64,000 nucleotides of DNA from JAUILH01 sp965230535 (GTDB taxonomy: Bacteria; Bacteroidota; Bacteroidia; Flavobacteriales_D; JAUILH01): assembly GCA_965230535.1 (NCBI GenBank), contig OZ246010.1, positions 2,207,334 through 2,271,333 of the forward strand. Reading direction: 5' to 3'. Shown here piece after piece: positions 44,256 to 52,199 of the stretch; position 1 is the first letter of the stretch, and each line of letters opens with the position of its first letter. The notes beneath the pieces are model-generated. The model made no database searches and was not told the origin of the DNA. It saw nothing but the letters and a program-made list of their open reading frames with translations. Position numbers and translations under genes: made by a program.

Positions 44256-46127
44256 ATGCTAAGAGAATATGATGTCATAGTAGTTGGAGCAGGTCACGCA
44301 GGATGTGAAGCGGCTGCGGCTGCGGCAAACCTGGGGTCAAGTGTTTTATTGGTTACAATGAACATGAACACCATTGCTCAGATGAGTTGTAATCCCGCTA
44401 TGGGAGGAATTGCCAAGGGTCAAATCGTTCGTGAAATAGACGCCCTTGGTGGATATAGTGGAATCGTTACGGATGAGACCATGATCCAGTTTAGAATGCT
44501 GAACAGATCTAAAGGACCAGCCATGTGGAGCCCAAGAGCTCAATCTGACAGAATGAGGTTTGCTGAGAAGTGGCGACTGATGTTGGAACAAACACCGAAT
44601 GTGGATTTTTGGCAGGACATGATCACAGGACTTTTGTTGGAGGGCGATAAAGTGTGCGGAGTCAAAACATCCATAGGAACAGAAATAAAGGCCAAAACCG
44701 TTGTGCTTACCAACGGAACATTTCTGAATGGACTCATTCATTTGGGAGAGAAGAATTTTGGTGGAGGACGTGCAGGAGAAAGAGCTGCTTTTGGAATTAC
44801 AGAACAATTGATTGAACTAGGGTTTGAATCCGGAAGAATGAAAACAGGAACGCCTCCAAGAGTAGATGGCAGATCCCTGGATTATTCTAAAATGGAAGAG
44901 CAGGCAGGAGATGAAATTGCCGGAAAATTCTCGTTTACGGATACGAAAGCTCTTGAAGGGCAGAGGCCGTGTCACATTACTTATACCAATCCGGATGTGC
45001 ACGATTTGTTGAGAACAGGGTTTGATAAAAGCCCAATGTTCAATGGTGCAATTCAAGGTTCTGGACCAAGGTATTGTCCGTCTATCGAAGACAAGATTAA
45101 TCGCTTTGCCGAAAGAGATCGTCATCAAATTTTCGTAGAGCCGGAAGGGTGGAATACCATCGAAATTTATGTAAATGGATTTAGCACGTCTCTTCCAGAG
45201 GATGTTCAAATGGCGGCAATGAAATTGATTCCTGGCTTTGAAAACGTGAAGATGTTTAGGCCGGGTTATGCCATAGAGTATGATTACTTCCCTCCTACCC
45301 AACTTAAATACACGCTTGAAACTAAGTTGGTGTCTGGCTTATATTTTGCCGGACAAATTAACGGAACTACCGGGTATGAGGAAGCTGCTTGCCAGGGCTT
45401 AATGGCAGGCATCAATGCGGCCTTGTCTGTTCAGGAAAAGGAAAGTTTTATTCTCAAGAGATCTGAGGCTTATATAGGTGTTTTGATAGATGATCTAATC
45501 ACGAAAGGAACAGAGGAGCCTTATAGAATGTTTACGAGCAGGGCAGAGTTTAGAATTCTTTTAAGACAAGACAATGCCGATCTAAGATTAACGCCTTTGA
45601 GTCACAATATTGGTTTGGCTTCAGACGAAAGATTGAAGAAAGTAGAAGAGAAAAACCAACGTTCTGAGGACTTGTTAAAGTATATTGATAAGACAAGTAT
45701 TAAACCAGAAGAAGTGAATTCTGTGTTGGCAGAAAAGAAGGGGTCTCCGATCAAACACTCTGTTAAATTAAGAAGTGTTTTGAGCAGGCCCGAGATGACT
45801 TTTACCGATTTAAGAAGCTCAGTGCAATGGTTTGATGAGAAGTTAAAAGACGAGGAAAGCTGTAATGTTGAAATTGTAGAACAAGCGCAAATCCGCGTGA
45901 AATATGACGGCTATATTTCGAGAGAACAGGAGCAGGCAAATAAACTCGAAAGACTGGATTATGTCAAAATTCCTGAGGACACAGACTACTCCAAGTTTGG
46001 ATCACTGTCAGCAGAAGCAAGAGAAAAATTAAAAAACTTACGACCAGAAACAATTGGCCAGGCAAGCAGAATTAGTGGTGTGTCGCCATCAGATGTATCC
46101 ATATTGCTGGTCTATTTAGGTCGATAA
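44256..46127 (+). CDS. mnmG: tRNA uridine-5-carboxymethylaminomethyl modification enzyme MnmG
   Basis: FAD protein, 623 residues, that with MnmE makes the cmnm5 group on U34 of several tRNAs. Features: the dinucleotide motif VVGAGHAGCEAAAAAANLG at the N terminus, CNPAMGGIAKGQIVREIDALGG (about 45-66), a Cys in the CHITYTN segment, the FAGQINGTTGYEEAACQGL signature (about 365-385), and the C-terminal helical domain with YDGYISREQEQANKLE. It often lies near the origin of replication in bacteria (formerly gidA), and here it is flanked by two parS-like sites. Nothing is missing. Confidence 0.97.
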   Translation: MLREYDVIVVGAGHAGCEAAAAAANLGSSVLLVTMNMNTIAQMSCNPAMGGIAKGQIVREIDALGGYSGIVTDETMIQFRMLNRSKGPAMWSPRAQSDRMRFAEKWRLMLEQTPNVDFWQDMITGLLLEGDKVCGVKTSIGTEIKAKTVVLTNGTFLNGLIHLGEKNFGGGRAGERAAFGITEQLIELGFESGRMKTGTPPRVDGRSLDYSKMEEQAGDEIAGKFSFTDTKALEGQRPCHITYTNPDVHDLLRTGFDKSPMFNGAIQGSGPRYCPSIEDKINRFAERDRHQIFVEPEGWNTIEIYVNGFSTSLPEDVQMAAMKLIPGFENVKMFRPGYAIEYDYFPPTQLKYTLETKLVSGLYFAGQINGTTGYEEAACQGLMAGINAALSVQEKESFILKRSEAYIGVLIDDLITKGTEEPYRMFTSRAEFRILLRQDNADLRLTPLSHNIGLASDERLKKVEEKNQRSEDLLKYIDKTSIKPEEVNSVLAEKKGSPIKHSVKLRSVLSRPEMTFTDLRSSVQWFDEKLKDEESCNVEIVEQAQIRVKYDGYISREQEQANKLERLDYVKIPEDTDYSKFGSLSAEAREKLKNLRPETIGQASRISGVSPSDVSILLVYLGR

Positions 46128-46135
46128 ATTAAAGA

Positions 46136-46151
46136 GGTTTCACGTGGAACA
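46136..46151. other. parS-like site overlapping the methyltransferase start
   Basis: GGTTTCACGTGGAACA; its reverse complement TGTTCCACGTGAAACC differs from the Bacillus parS TGTTCCACGTGAAACA at one base. The GTG start codon of the next gene (46144) lies in the middle of the site, so ParB binding could affect its expression. Confidence 0.7.
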
Positions 46152-47025
46152 AAACTTAAACTTACTTCAAACTTGTCCGCTTTGTGGAGGAACGGAATCG
46201 GAAACTTTTCTTGAGGCCAAGGATCATTCCTATTCAAAAGAATCCTTCAAAATAGAGTCCTGTAAATCTTGTGGATTCAAGTTCACAAATCCCATCCCCA
46301 CAGAAGATACTATTGGGAATTATTATAAATCTGAGATCTATATTTCACACAACGATTCAAACAAAGGTTTGATGAACAAGGTGTATAAATGGGTTCGAAA
46401 GAGAGCCATCAGATCAAAAGAAAATATCGTTTCCGGGTTGACTTCAGAAAGACGAATTTTGGATATCGGATGTGGTACCGGAGATTTTTTGGCCTTTTGT
46501 AAAGAGAACGGATGGGTCACCAGGGGACTTGAACCGGATTCAGGGGCAAGAGAGAAATGCCAGGAAAAGGGAATAGATGTATCGGACATTAATCAACTTC
46601 ATGACGACAGCATGCCCAAAGTAAATGTTATTACCATGTGGCATGTTCTGGAGCACGTGTATCACCTTCAAAGAGATTTTGCAAGAATGGTTGAGCTACT
46701 GGAAGATAATGGTGCGATGGTGATTGCAGTTCCAAATCATACGAGCTATGACGCAAAAAAGTATGAGGGCTATTGGGCGGCCTATGATCTACCGATTCAT
46801 TTATATCATTTCAGACCAGAAGACATTAAGTCTTTGGCGGAACAACATCACCTGCAATTTGAAAAAATGATTCCAATGAAATGGGATGCATATTATGTGT
46901 CTATGTTGTCAGAATCTTTCAAAGGAAAAAATAAATGGTTGGGATTAAAAACCGGATTCTTGTCTAACATGAAGGCAAAAAATGGAGAGTACTCGTCTCA
47001 GATCTATATTTTAAGGAAGAAATAG
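46144..47025 (+). CDS. Class I SAM-dependent methyltransferase with N-terminal zinc ribbon
   Basis: 293 residues, GTG start inside a parS-like site; the next in-frame ATG is about 80 residues on, so GTG is required. The N terminus has a four-Cys zinc-binding module: CPLCGG (about 12-17) and CKSCGFKF (about 41-48). The Rossmann methyltransferase core follows: motif I ILDIGCGTGDFL (about 105-116), and later VITMWHVLEHV (motif IV region, about 163-173). This architecture is common in methyltransferases of cell-wall or polysaccharide clusters, but the substrate is unknown. Confidence 0.88.
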   Translation: MEQNLNLLQTCPLCGGTESETFLEAKDHSYSKESFKIESCKSCGFKFTNPIPTEDTIGNYYKSEIYISHNDSNKGLMNKVYKWVRKRAIRSKENIVSGLTSERRILDIGCGTGDFLAFCKENGWVTRGLEPDSGAREKCQEKGIDVSDINQLHDDSMPKVNVITMWHVLEHVYHLQRDFARMVELLEDNGAMVIAVPNHTSYDAKKYEGYWAAYDLPIHLYHFRPEDIKSLAEQHHLQFEKMIPMKWDAYYVSMLSESFKGKNKWLGLKTGFLSNMKAKNGEYSSQIYILRKK

Positions 47026-47028
47026 GCA

Positions 47029-47084
47029 TTTTAACGTCTTTTAACGCTTTTTTTGCATCCTTTACGTCTCTTTGGTCGTTTTTT
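47029..47084. other. Phased T-tract array (candidate curved DNA)
   Basis: Six runs of T (3 to 7 long) start at 47029, 47039, 47048, 47061, 47071 and 47079, about one helical turn apart. The first two units share TTTTAACG. Phased A/T tracts of this kind bend DNA. It lies directly past the methyltransferase stop, about 0.9 kb from a parS-like site. Part of it may also act as a T-rich terminator, but no stem was found. Confidence 0.4.
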
Positions 47085-47141
47085 AGCAGAAAACCAATTT
47101 AAGGCCTGTTTCTGGAGGTCGAAATAAATAGTTGTTTATCA

Positions 47142-48416
47142 ATGAATTACAAAATAAAAACAAAGCAAGCTCCTGTTTATCAGGTGATTATGTTGTTTGG
47201 TGCTTTTTTGGCACTTTTCTTTTTCTCAGCATGTTCTGATTCTGAAGATGAAAATAACAAAGCTCAATCTGAAAAACCGAAACCAGACTATTATGCCCTT
47301 GAATCTGAAAAATTGGATTCAACTTTGAATCAAAGTACTTATCTGGAAGAATACAAGGCCGGAAAAGCAGTCTTGAGAGCACTGGGGTCTGACAATAAAC
47401 CTCCTTTACTAAATACTGATCTCTATAAAACAGCAGGTAAATATGCCTTTAGAATCATGAACAATGATTATCCTTCAACAGAAGAGTTGTTGATGAACGC
47501 CCCATTATTACTGGAAGCCAAGGCGATTTATGATGATTTTCCTCCCAAATTGTATGATTTGAATGAGTCCGATTATCAGCCAATTCTATTTTCTGCAACG
47601 GAAGTTTTGGAAGAAGACAAACCTGACTTTGAGTGGAGCGCTTCCTATGAACATCTTTTATTGTCGATCGTAACTCGTTACGCTCAAATGCCTGAAGCAT
47701 ATTCTCTATATGAAATAGAAAAAGTTAATCCGGAAGAGATTCAAGACAACGAGATCAAAACGTTGGCTTATTTATACAAAGCGGTTAACTTTTCTGAACA
47801 TGGATTGCCTTACCATGCCGCTGAAAATGCGCAATTGGCAAGGAAAACAATCGAAAAAACAGAGAACTTAAGTGGAACGTTTACCAAGTCTATCGTCATA
47901 GAAGCCGGAGATGAAGACGCAGAGATCTCTAAGGCACGTTTGACTCAAATTTGTTTGCTTGTTGAAGGCTTGGCACACATGCAGATGTCAGATGAAGATG
48001 ATAAAAAGAAAGGCATTCCGGTACTTAAAGAGTATATGGCTCTTAGCAAGGATCAAAAGTTAGTTGACGAATGGACGGTTTTGTCAGAACTGGTTACCCA
48101 AATGCAAGCCAACAGATACGATAATTCAGACGCTTTGCTCGACAAATATGGCAAGCATCAAAACTTGTCGTTTTCTGAAAAGTCAAGCTTGTTGGCGGAA
48201 AGGAAAAAAGCTTCTGCTAATGATGCTGCGGGACTCAGAAACATTGTGATTACGGGAATTGTGGCAGAAAAACTCTACAGATATATTCAGGGCACAACCT
48301 GGTTTAAAGACCTTGAAAGTAACCCAATTGGAGATGGCATGATCAATGCTTTTGATCGCGTGCAAGGGTTCGAAGACAAACTTGGCGACCTGAATTCTCT
48401 GAGCAAATTCTTTTAG
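47142..48416 (+). CDS. Lipoprotein of unknown function
   Basis: 424 residues. The N terminus has a membrane-spanning export signal (about 12-30) ending FFFSACSDSE, a plausible lipobox (FSAC). The rest is acidic and mainly alpha-helical, with tetratricopeptide-like helix pairs around 150-330 (YEHLLLSIVTRYAQMPEAY, LPYHAAENAQLARKTIE). No catalytic motif or known family was recognised. It is separated from the methyltransferase by the phased T-tract segment and ends in a 4-base convergent overlap (TTAG) with the GNAT gene. Confidence 0.7.
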   Translation: MNYKIKTKQAPVYQVIMLFGAFLALFFFSACSDSEDENNKAQSEKPKPDYYALESEKLDSTLNQSTYLEEYKAGKAVLRALGSDNKPPLLNTDLYKTAGKYAFRIMNNDYPSTEELLMNAPLLLEAKAIYDDFPPKLYDLNESDYQPILFSATEVLEEDKPDFEWSASYEHLLLSIVTRYAQMPEAYSLYEIEKVNPEEIQDNEIKTLAYLYKAVNFSEHGLPYHAAENAQLARKTIEKTENLSGTFTKSIVIEAGDEDAEISKARLTQICLLVEGLAHMQMSDEDDKKKGIPVLKEYMALSKDQKLVDEWTVLSELVTQMQANRYDNSDALLDKYGKHQNLSFSEKSSLLAERKKASANDAAGLRNIVITGIVAEKLYRYIQGTTWFKDLESNPIGDGMINAFDRVQGFEDKLGDLNSLSKFF

Positions 48417-48991
48417 GCAAAACGCTCCATCATCCATAGTTTTCCAGCAGGCAAATCAAGCTCTTTGTAGCAACGGAAACCATAGCGCTGATAAAGCGCT
48501 TTCGTTCTTGGCAGTGGGGTTTCAGCATAAATGGGCAGTCTTTTTTTAGCTGATAGTGAAAAACTAAAATCCCTAATGGCCTGAATGGGCTCTAAACCTT
48601 TATTGTTGGGATCTATTGCCAACATCCAGAAGTAAAGGTGCTCACCGGCTTTTCTGTTCAGGTCCACTTTTTTTCTGTTGGAAAGCGCTTTTTTACTAAC
48701 GCCAAAACCCAAAAAAGAAAACAGTTTTAGTTGTGTGCTTAAGTGAATTGTGAAAGGTTTTTTCTTTTTGGAATTATAGATCACAGCAATTCCTTTCCTG
48801 GACTCATCATAGTATACAGAACGTATTTTGATGAGTTCTGGCAATAAAATTGAGAATAGTTTCATTCGACCTTCATAGTCAGACCCCCGACTAAAGAGCA
48901 CTTCTATGGTTGGATTATTGTCATATGCACGGGCCAGTAAATCGGCTATCCAGGGAATGTCTTTTTTCTCAGCAACTGTCATTGTCTTCAA
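48413..48991 (-). CDS. GNAT-like N-acetyltransferase
   Basis: 192 residues with the GNAT layout: an N-terminal helix pair (IPWIADLLARAYDNNP), central strands (KGIAVIYNS), the acetyl-CoA-side strand HLYFWMLAIDPNNKGLEPIQAI (a degenerate form of the pyrophosphate loop V-x-P-x-x-R-x-x-G), and a terminal RTKALYQRYGFRCYKELDLP that matches the usual YxxxGF end. The substrate is unknown. Its start overlaps the end of truA by 23 bases. Confidence 0.75.
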   Translation of the reverse strand: MKTMTVAEKKDIPWIADLLARAYDNNPTIEVLFSRGSDYEGRMKLFSILLPELIKIRSVYYDESRKGIAVIYNSKKKKPFTIHLSTQLKLFSFLGFGVSKKALSNRKKVDLNRKAGEHLYFWMLAIDPNNKGLEPIQAIRDFSFSLSAKKRLPIYAETPLPRTKALYQRYGFRCYKELDLPAGKLWMMERFA

Positions 48992-49760
48992 ATTGAGTTG
49001 AGTTCAAAATTAATCCAGAACCCGGTGCAATGTTTCTTAAATGTGTATCTGGTGGTTCAATTAATGACTGTTTGATGTCGTTGAGCGAAATTTCTCCTTT
49101 TCCCAGGGTTTCCAGTTGTCCCATCATCAGCCTTACCTGGTAGCGCATAAACCCTTTGGATCTGATTGTATAGACATAGCTGTTTTCCGGAAAAAAATTG
49201 GCTGTAAAACGCGTGTTTTTCTCAATTCTGCTATGTTCAACTGTTCGGATAAATTGCGTGTTTTCTGATGGTTTGGTGCAGTACTGCTTGAAATTATGAG
49301 TGCCTTCAAACAGAAGCGCTCCTTCCATCATCAATTCAATGTCCAGTTCTGCTGAAAATGTGGCCATTAAAGGCGCACAAAAGGGATGAAGCTTTTCTCC
49401 AAAAGAAAACAGATAGAGATATTCTTTCATCTTTGGATTCTGGATGATGTTGAAATCCTTGCCGACCTTATCCACAGAGATGGCCCGAATGTCGTATGGC
49501 AAATTGAGATTAAAACTGTCTAAAAAAGCCGTTTCATTTTCAATAGCCTCTTCCAGGAACAACTCAAAAGCCATATCAAGCGCAGATACCCGAGCATCTG
49601 TTCTGCTACCTCCAAGCGTTTTGAACTTATCGTGACCCAACACATAAGGCAATGTTCGGTCTATCATCTTATGTACCGTTTTTTGATTGGGCTGTTTGGC
49701 CCACCCACTGTAGCGGTAGCCCAAAAACTGAATTCTTATGAGGTAGTAATGCTTTTTCAT
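48969..49760 (-). CDS. truA: tRNA pseudouridine synthase A family
   Basis: Starts at ATG 49760 (MKKHYYLIRIQFLGYRYSGW), preferred over the ATG at 49805 because that adds a tail not typical of the family. About 263 residues. The catalytic-Asp segment is GGSRTDARVSA, compared with the usual GAGRTDAGVHA; Asp is kept but two nearby residues differ. It should convert uridines 38-40 of tRNA anticodon arms. KGFMRYQVRLMMG near the C terminus fits the family. The changed GVHA motif leaves room for a divergent paralogue with another target. Confidence 0.82.
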   Translation of the reverse strand: MKKHYYLIRIQFLGYRYSGWAKQPNQKTVHKMIDRTLPYVLGHDKFKTLGGSRTDARVSALDMAFELFLEEAIENETAFLDSFNLNLPYDIRAISVDKVGKDFNIIQNPKMKEYLYLFSFGEKLHPFCAPLMATFSAELDIELMMEGALLFEGTHNFKQYCTKPSENTQFIRTVEHSRIEKNTRFTANFFPENSYVYTIRSKGFMRYQVRLMMGQLETLGKGEISLNDIKQSLIEPPDTHLRNIAPGSGLILNSTQFEDNDSC

Positions 49761-49792
49761 CCTAACTTTAGGACGCGAAAGATAAAACAAAC

Positions 49793-50110
49793 ATGGCTTT
49801 AACAAACAACGACATCATCAAGAAATTACGCGTGGCACTTCAACTACGAGATGATGATATCATTGAGATTCTGGCATTGGTAGATTATAAAATAGGGAAG
49901 AGCGAACTAGGGGCTTTTTTCAGGCATGAGACACACCCGAAATACAAACCTCTTAAAGACCAGATTCTTCGTAATTTCCTTAATGGATTGGTGATCTATA
50001 AACGTGGACCAATGGATCCACCGAAGAAAAAAGAAAAGAAGCCCCTATTTGAAAAAAGGCCTCTCAATAAGAAGCCTGTCAAAAAAGATAATCATACCGA
50101 AGAAAAGTAA
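49793..50110 (+). CDS. DUF1456 (YehS-like) small protein
   Basis: 105 residues. One DUF1456 unit (NNDIIKKLRVALQLRDDDII ... LGAFFRHETHPKYKPLKDQILRNFLNGL, about 4-70), followed by a Lys-rich tail. YehS-type proteins usually have two such units; this one has a single copy and a basic tail, so it is a short form or one-domain version. Function is unknown. Divergent from truA, 32 bases from its start. Confidence 0.8.
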   Translation: MALTNNDIIKKLRVALQLRDDDIIEILALVDYKIGKSELGAFFRHETHPKYKPLKDQILRNFLNGLVIYKRGPMDPPKKKEKKPLFEKRPLNKKPVKKDNHTEEK

Positions 50111-50121
50111 TCGGAATCTGC

Positions 50122-50625
50122 TTATGGATGCTGCATTTTCTTCAGCTTTCTTGGATGCGGCTTTCCTCTTTCCACAAAGTATTTCAGTTCTTCAAGGAGT
50201 TCATTAAAACTCTTTTTGATAAGTGGTCTGATCATGAATGAAAGGAGTTTTCCCTTCAACGACATGGTAAAATCAGATGCCCAGGTCACTTTAGTTGTGT
50301 ATGGGTCCACTGAAGTTAGACTCACTACAGCATTGTTTTCTTTAACCGGAATACTCCTGTTTTTTGGAACCACGCGAATCTTTAAAACTTTATTAATCTC
50401 ATCGTAACCCGTTATGGTCTCGTCGGCAATTGGGCCATTGGCTTTAGTACTTAATTCGCATACTCTTCCTGACATTGGAGAATCCGGAACATCTGTATCT
50501 TCTTCTTTTCTATATGATTTAGGAACTTGGGACAACCAGTCTCCCACTTTATCAAAGTCTTCGGCCAGCACTTTCCAAATGTTTTGAGCGGGCACATTGA
50601 TGACGATACTATTGGTCGTTTTCAT
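50122..50625 (-). CDS. SRPBCC family protein
   Basis: 167 residues, no signal peptide. The START/Bet v1-like fold is suggested by the opening TNSIVINVPAQNIWKVLAEDFDKVGDW, the middle strands around VCELSTKANGPIADETITGYD, and the long final helix after TKVTWASDFTMSLKGK. Such domains bind hydrophobic ligands, but no function can be given. A second member follows upstream at 50642 with a signal peptide, so a duplication with relocalisation is likely. Confidence 0.8.
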   Translation of the reverse strand: MKTTNSIVINVPAQNIWKVLAEDFDKVGDWLSQVPKSYRKEEDTDVPDSPMSGRVCELSTKANGPIADETITGYDEINKVLKIRVVPKNRSIPVKENNAVVSLTSVDPYTTKVTWASDFTMSLKGKLLSFMIRPLIKKSFNELLEELKYFVERGKPHPRKLKKMQHP

Positions 50626-50641
50626 AATTTCTAAGTTTTGA

Positions 50642-51220
50642 TTAGTGATACTGTTTTCTAATTGTTTTTGAATTGTCCTTATTTACCGCCTCTCCTGTGG
50701 TCACATAATGTTCAACAAAAGCCGCATGATCGCCAATGATCTTTTTGAATTTACCCTTGGCCATGGCACCCATAAACGCAGGTTTGGTTCTATAGGTCAT
50801 GTCTATCGTTAATTGACTTGTGTGCTTGTCAAGCTCAGTTACCTTGTAAACAGCATTGGTATATTCTGGCACTGTAGGTACTCCCGAGCTGCTGTAAATT
50901 TGAGCTTTAAAGGTTCTGTTCTCCGGGTCGTATTCAAGTTGTTTTTCCTTGACATATTTGGTGCCCTCATCATTTAGATTGCAAACACGCTCACAACCTT
51001 CTCCGCTTTCTGTACTGCCATTTACATAATTGGAACTCACAATCCCGCCATGGTATTTGGCAACATCAGCATAACCTTCTCCTACAACAGCCCAAACACT
51101 ATCTGCAGAGGCATGAATGGTTCTTGAAACCGTGAAGCTTTGCACTTTTTTTTGTGCAAGAGAACTAAAACTGATTAGAGACATGGCAACCAGCAAACCT
51201 TTTTTATACATCTTTTTCAT
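50642..51220 (-). CDS. Exported SRPBCC family protein
   Basis: ATG at 51220 begins a signal peptide (MKKMYKKGLLVAMSLISFSSLAQ), favoured over ATG 51250. The mature part has the same pattern as the neighbour at 50122: VSRTIHASADSVWAVVGEGYADVAKYH, CERVCNLNDEGTKYVKEK, HTSQLTIDMTYRTKPAFMG. It is a periplasmic or secreted copy of the cytosolic SRPBCC protein; 16 bases separate the two genes, so they probably share a transcript. The AraC-type regulator immediately upstream may control the pair. Confidence 0.8.
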   Translation of the reverse strand: MKKMYKKGLLVAMSLISFSSLAQKKVQSFTVSRTIHASADSVWAVVGEGYADVAKYHGGIVSSNYVNGSTESGEGCERVCNLNDEGTKYVKEKQLEYDPENRTFKAQIYSSSGVPTVPEYTNAVYKVTELDKHTSQLTIDMTYRTKPAFMGAMAKGKFKKIIGDHAAFVEHYVTTGEAVNKDNSKTIRKQYH

Positions 51221-51305
51221 TGTTATATCTGTTTTTGTTTCACACAACAAAATTGAGATATAGAAAAAGGAAGCTTTTGGACAAAAAGACCAAAAAATTG
51301 TAAAA

Positions 51306-52157
51306 TTAGCTCAGCTGCTTTTTTCGGTATTCTGAAGGAGAAAGCTTATAAAAAGCGTTGAAGGCTTTCGAAAAATAAGCCAGGTCGTTAAAACCGCAAT
51401 CAAAAGCAATGTCGGAGACCCTTTGATTGGTTGTAATCAGCAGATTCTCGGCTTTCTCTAAACGCTTAAGCTTAATGTATTGGGCTGGACTCGTTCCAAA
51501 GATTTGCTTGAATTTTCGTTTAAATGACGAGAGACTCAGATTCGTGAAAAAAGCCAGATCACTTACACTCAAGTCTTCATATAAGTGAGCGTGTATGATG
51601 TCTTTAAAACCATATTCGTTCAGAACAAACAGGTTGTTTAGAATGGACTTTAGGCGGCCCTGACTATCTGAGTTGAGTAAAATTTGTACCAGTTCCCGGA
51701 ATTTGATTTTGAGTAGATCTTCCGTCATCATCTCAGGATTATTAAAGTAATACCTGAGGCTATTGACATAATGTGTGATCATATCATTACACTCAATTTT
51801 TTCTACAGGAGATGAATGATCAATGGTTTTTGGAGAAGAGAAAACACCCGGCATATCGTGAGCGTATACCTCTTTTAAAAGGGCTGGCACAAAACGAATA
51901 ACGATGACTTCAGTGGCTTCTCCATCTTTGTTTTTTGACCAGGAGTTTACAAAGCTTTCGCATTTCATAATGAAACTGTCCGTTTTCCTGAGGTCTATTT
52001 TTTGATTGGGAACATAGAGCTTAGAGTTGCCATTGACCACATGTACAAAACGTGCTTCATTGTGCATGATCTGGCTGGCTTTGTAGGGAGGTTCAAAGCT
52101 TGTTCGGCCCATGATTACTTCCCCATGAAAATCAAAATCCTGTCGGTCAAAAACCAT
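51306..52157 (-). CDS. AraC family transcriptional regulator
   Basis: 283 residues. An N-terminal cupin-like sensing region (about 1-130) has no obvious ligand motif. The C-terminal double helix-turn-helix (about 185-283) has LSVSDLAFFTNLSLSSFKRKF and VSDIAFDCGFNDLAYFSKAFN, ending in the conserved SPSEYRKKQ. It lies upstream of the two SRPBCC genes in the same direction (85-base gap), so a role in their control is plausible. Divergent or independent promoters cannot be read off. Confidence 0.9.
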   Translation of the reverse strand: MVFDRQDFDFHGEVIMGRTSFEPPYKASQIMHNEARFVHVVNGNSKLYVPNQKIDLRKTDSFIMKCESFVNSWSKNKDGEATEVIVIRFVPALLKEVYAHDMPGVFSSPKTIDHSSPVEKIECNDMITHYVNSLRYYFNNPEMMTEDLLKIKFRELVQILLNSDSQGRLKSILNNLFVLNEYGFKDIIHAHLYEDLSVSDLAFFTNLSLSSFKRKFKQIFGTSPAQYIKLKRLEKAENLLITTNQRVSDIAFDCGFNDLAYFSKAFNAFYKLSPSEYRKKQLS

Positions 52158-52199
52158 AATGCCAATTTAAGAAAGTCTGACCAAAAATGTAGAGCATGC

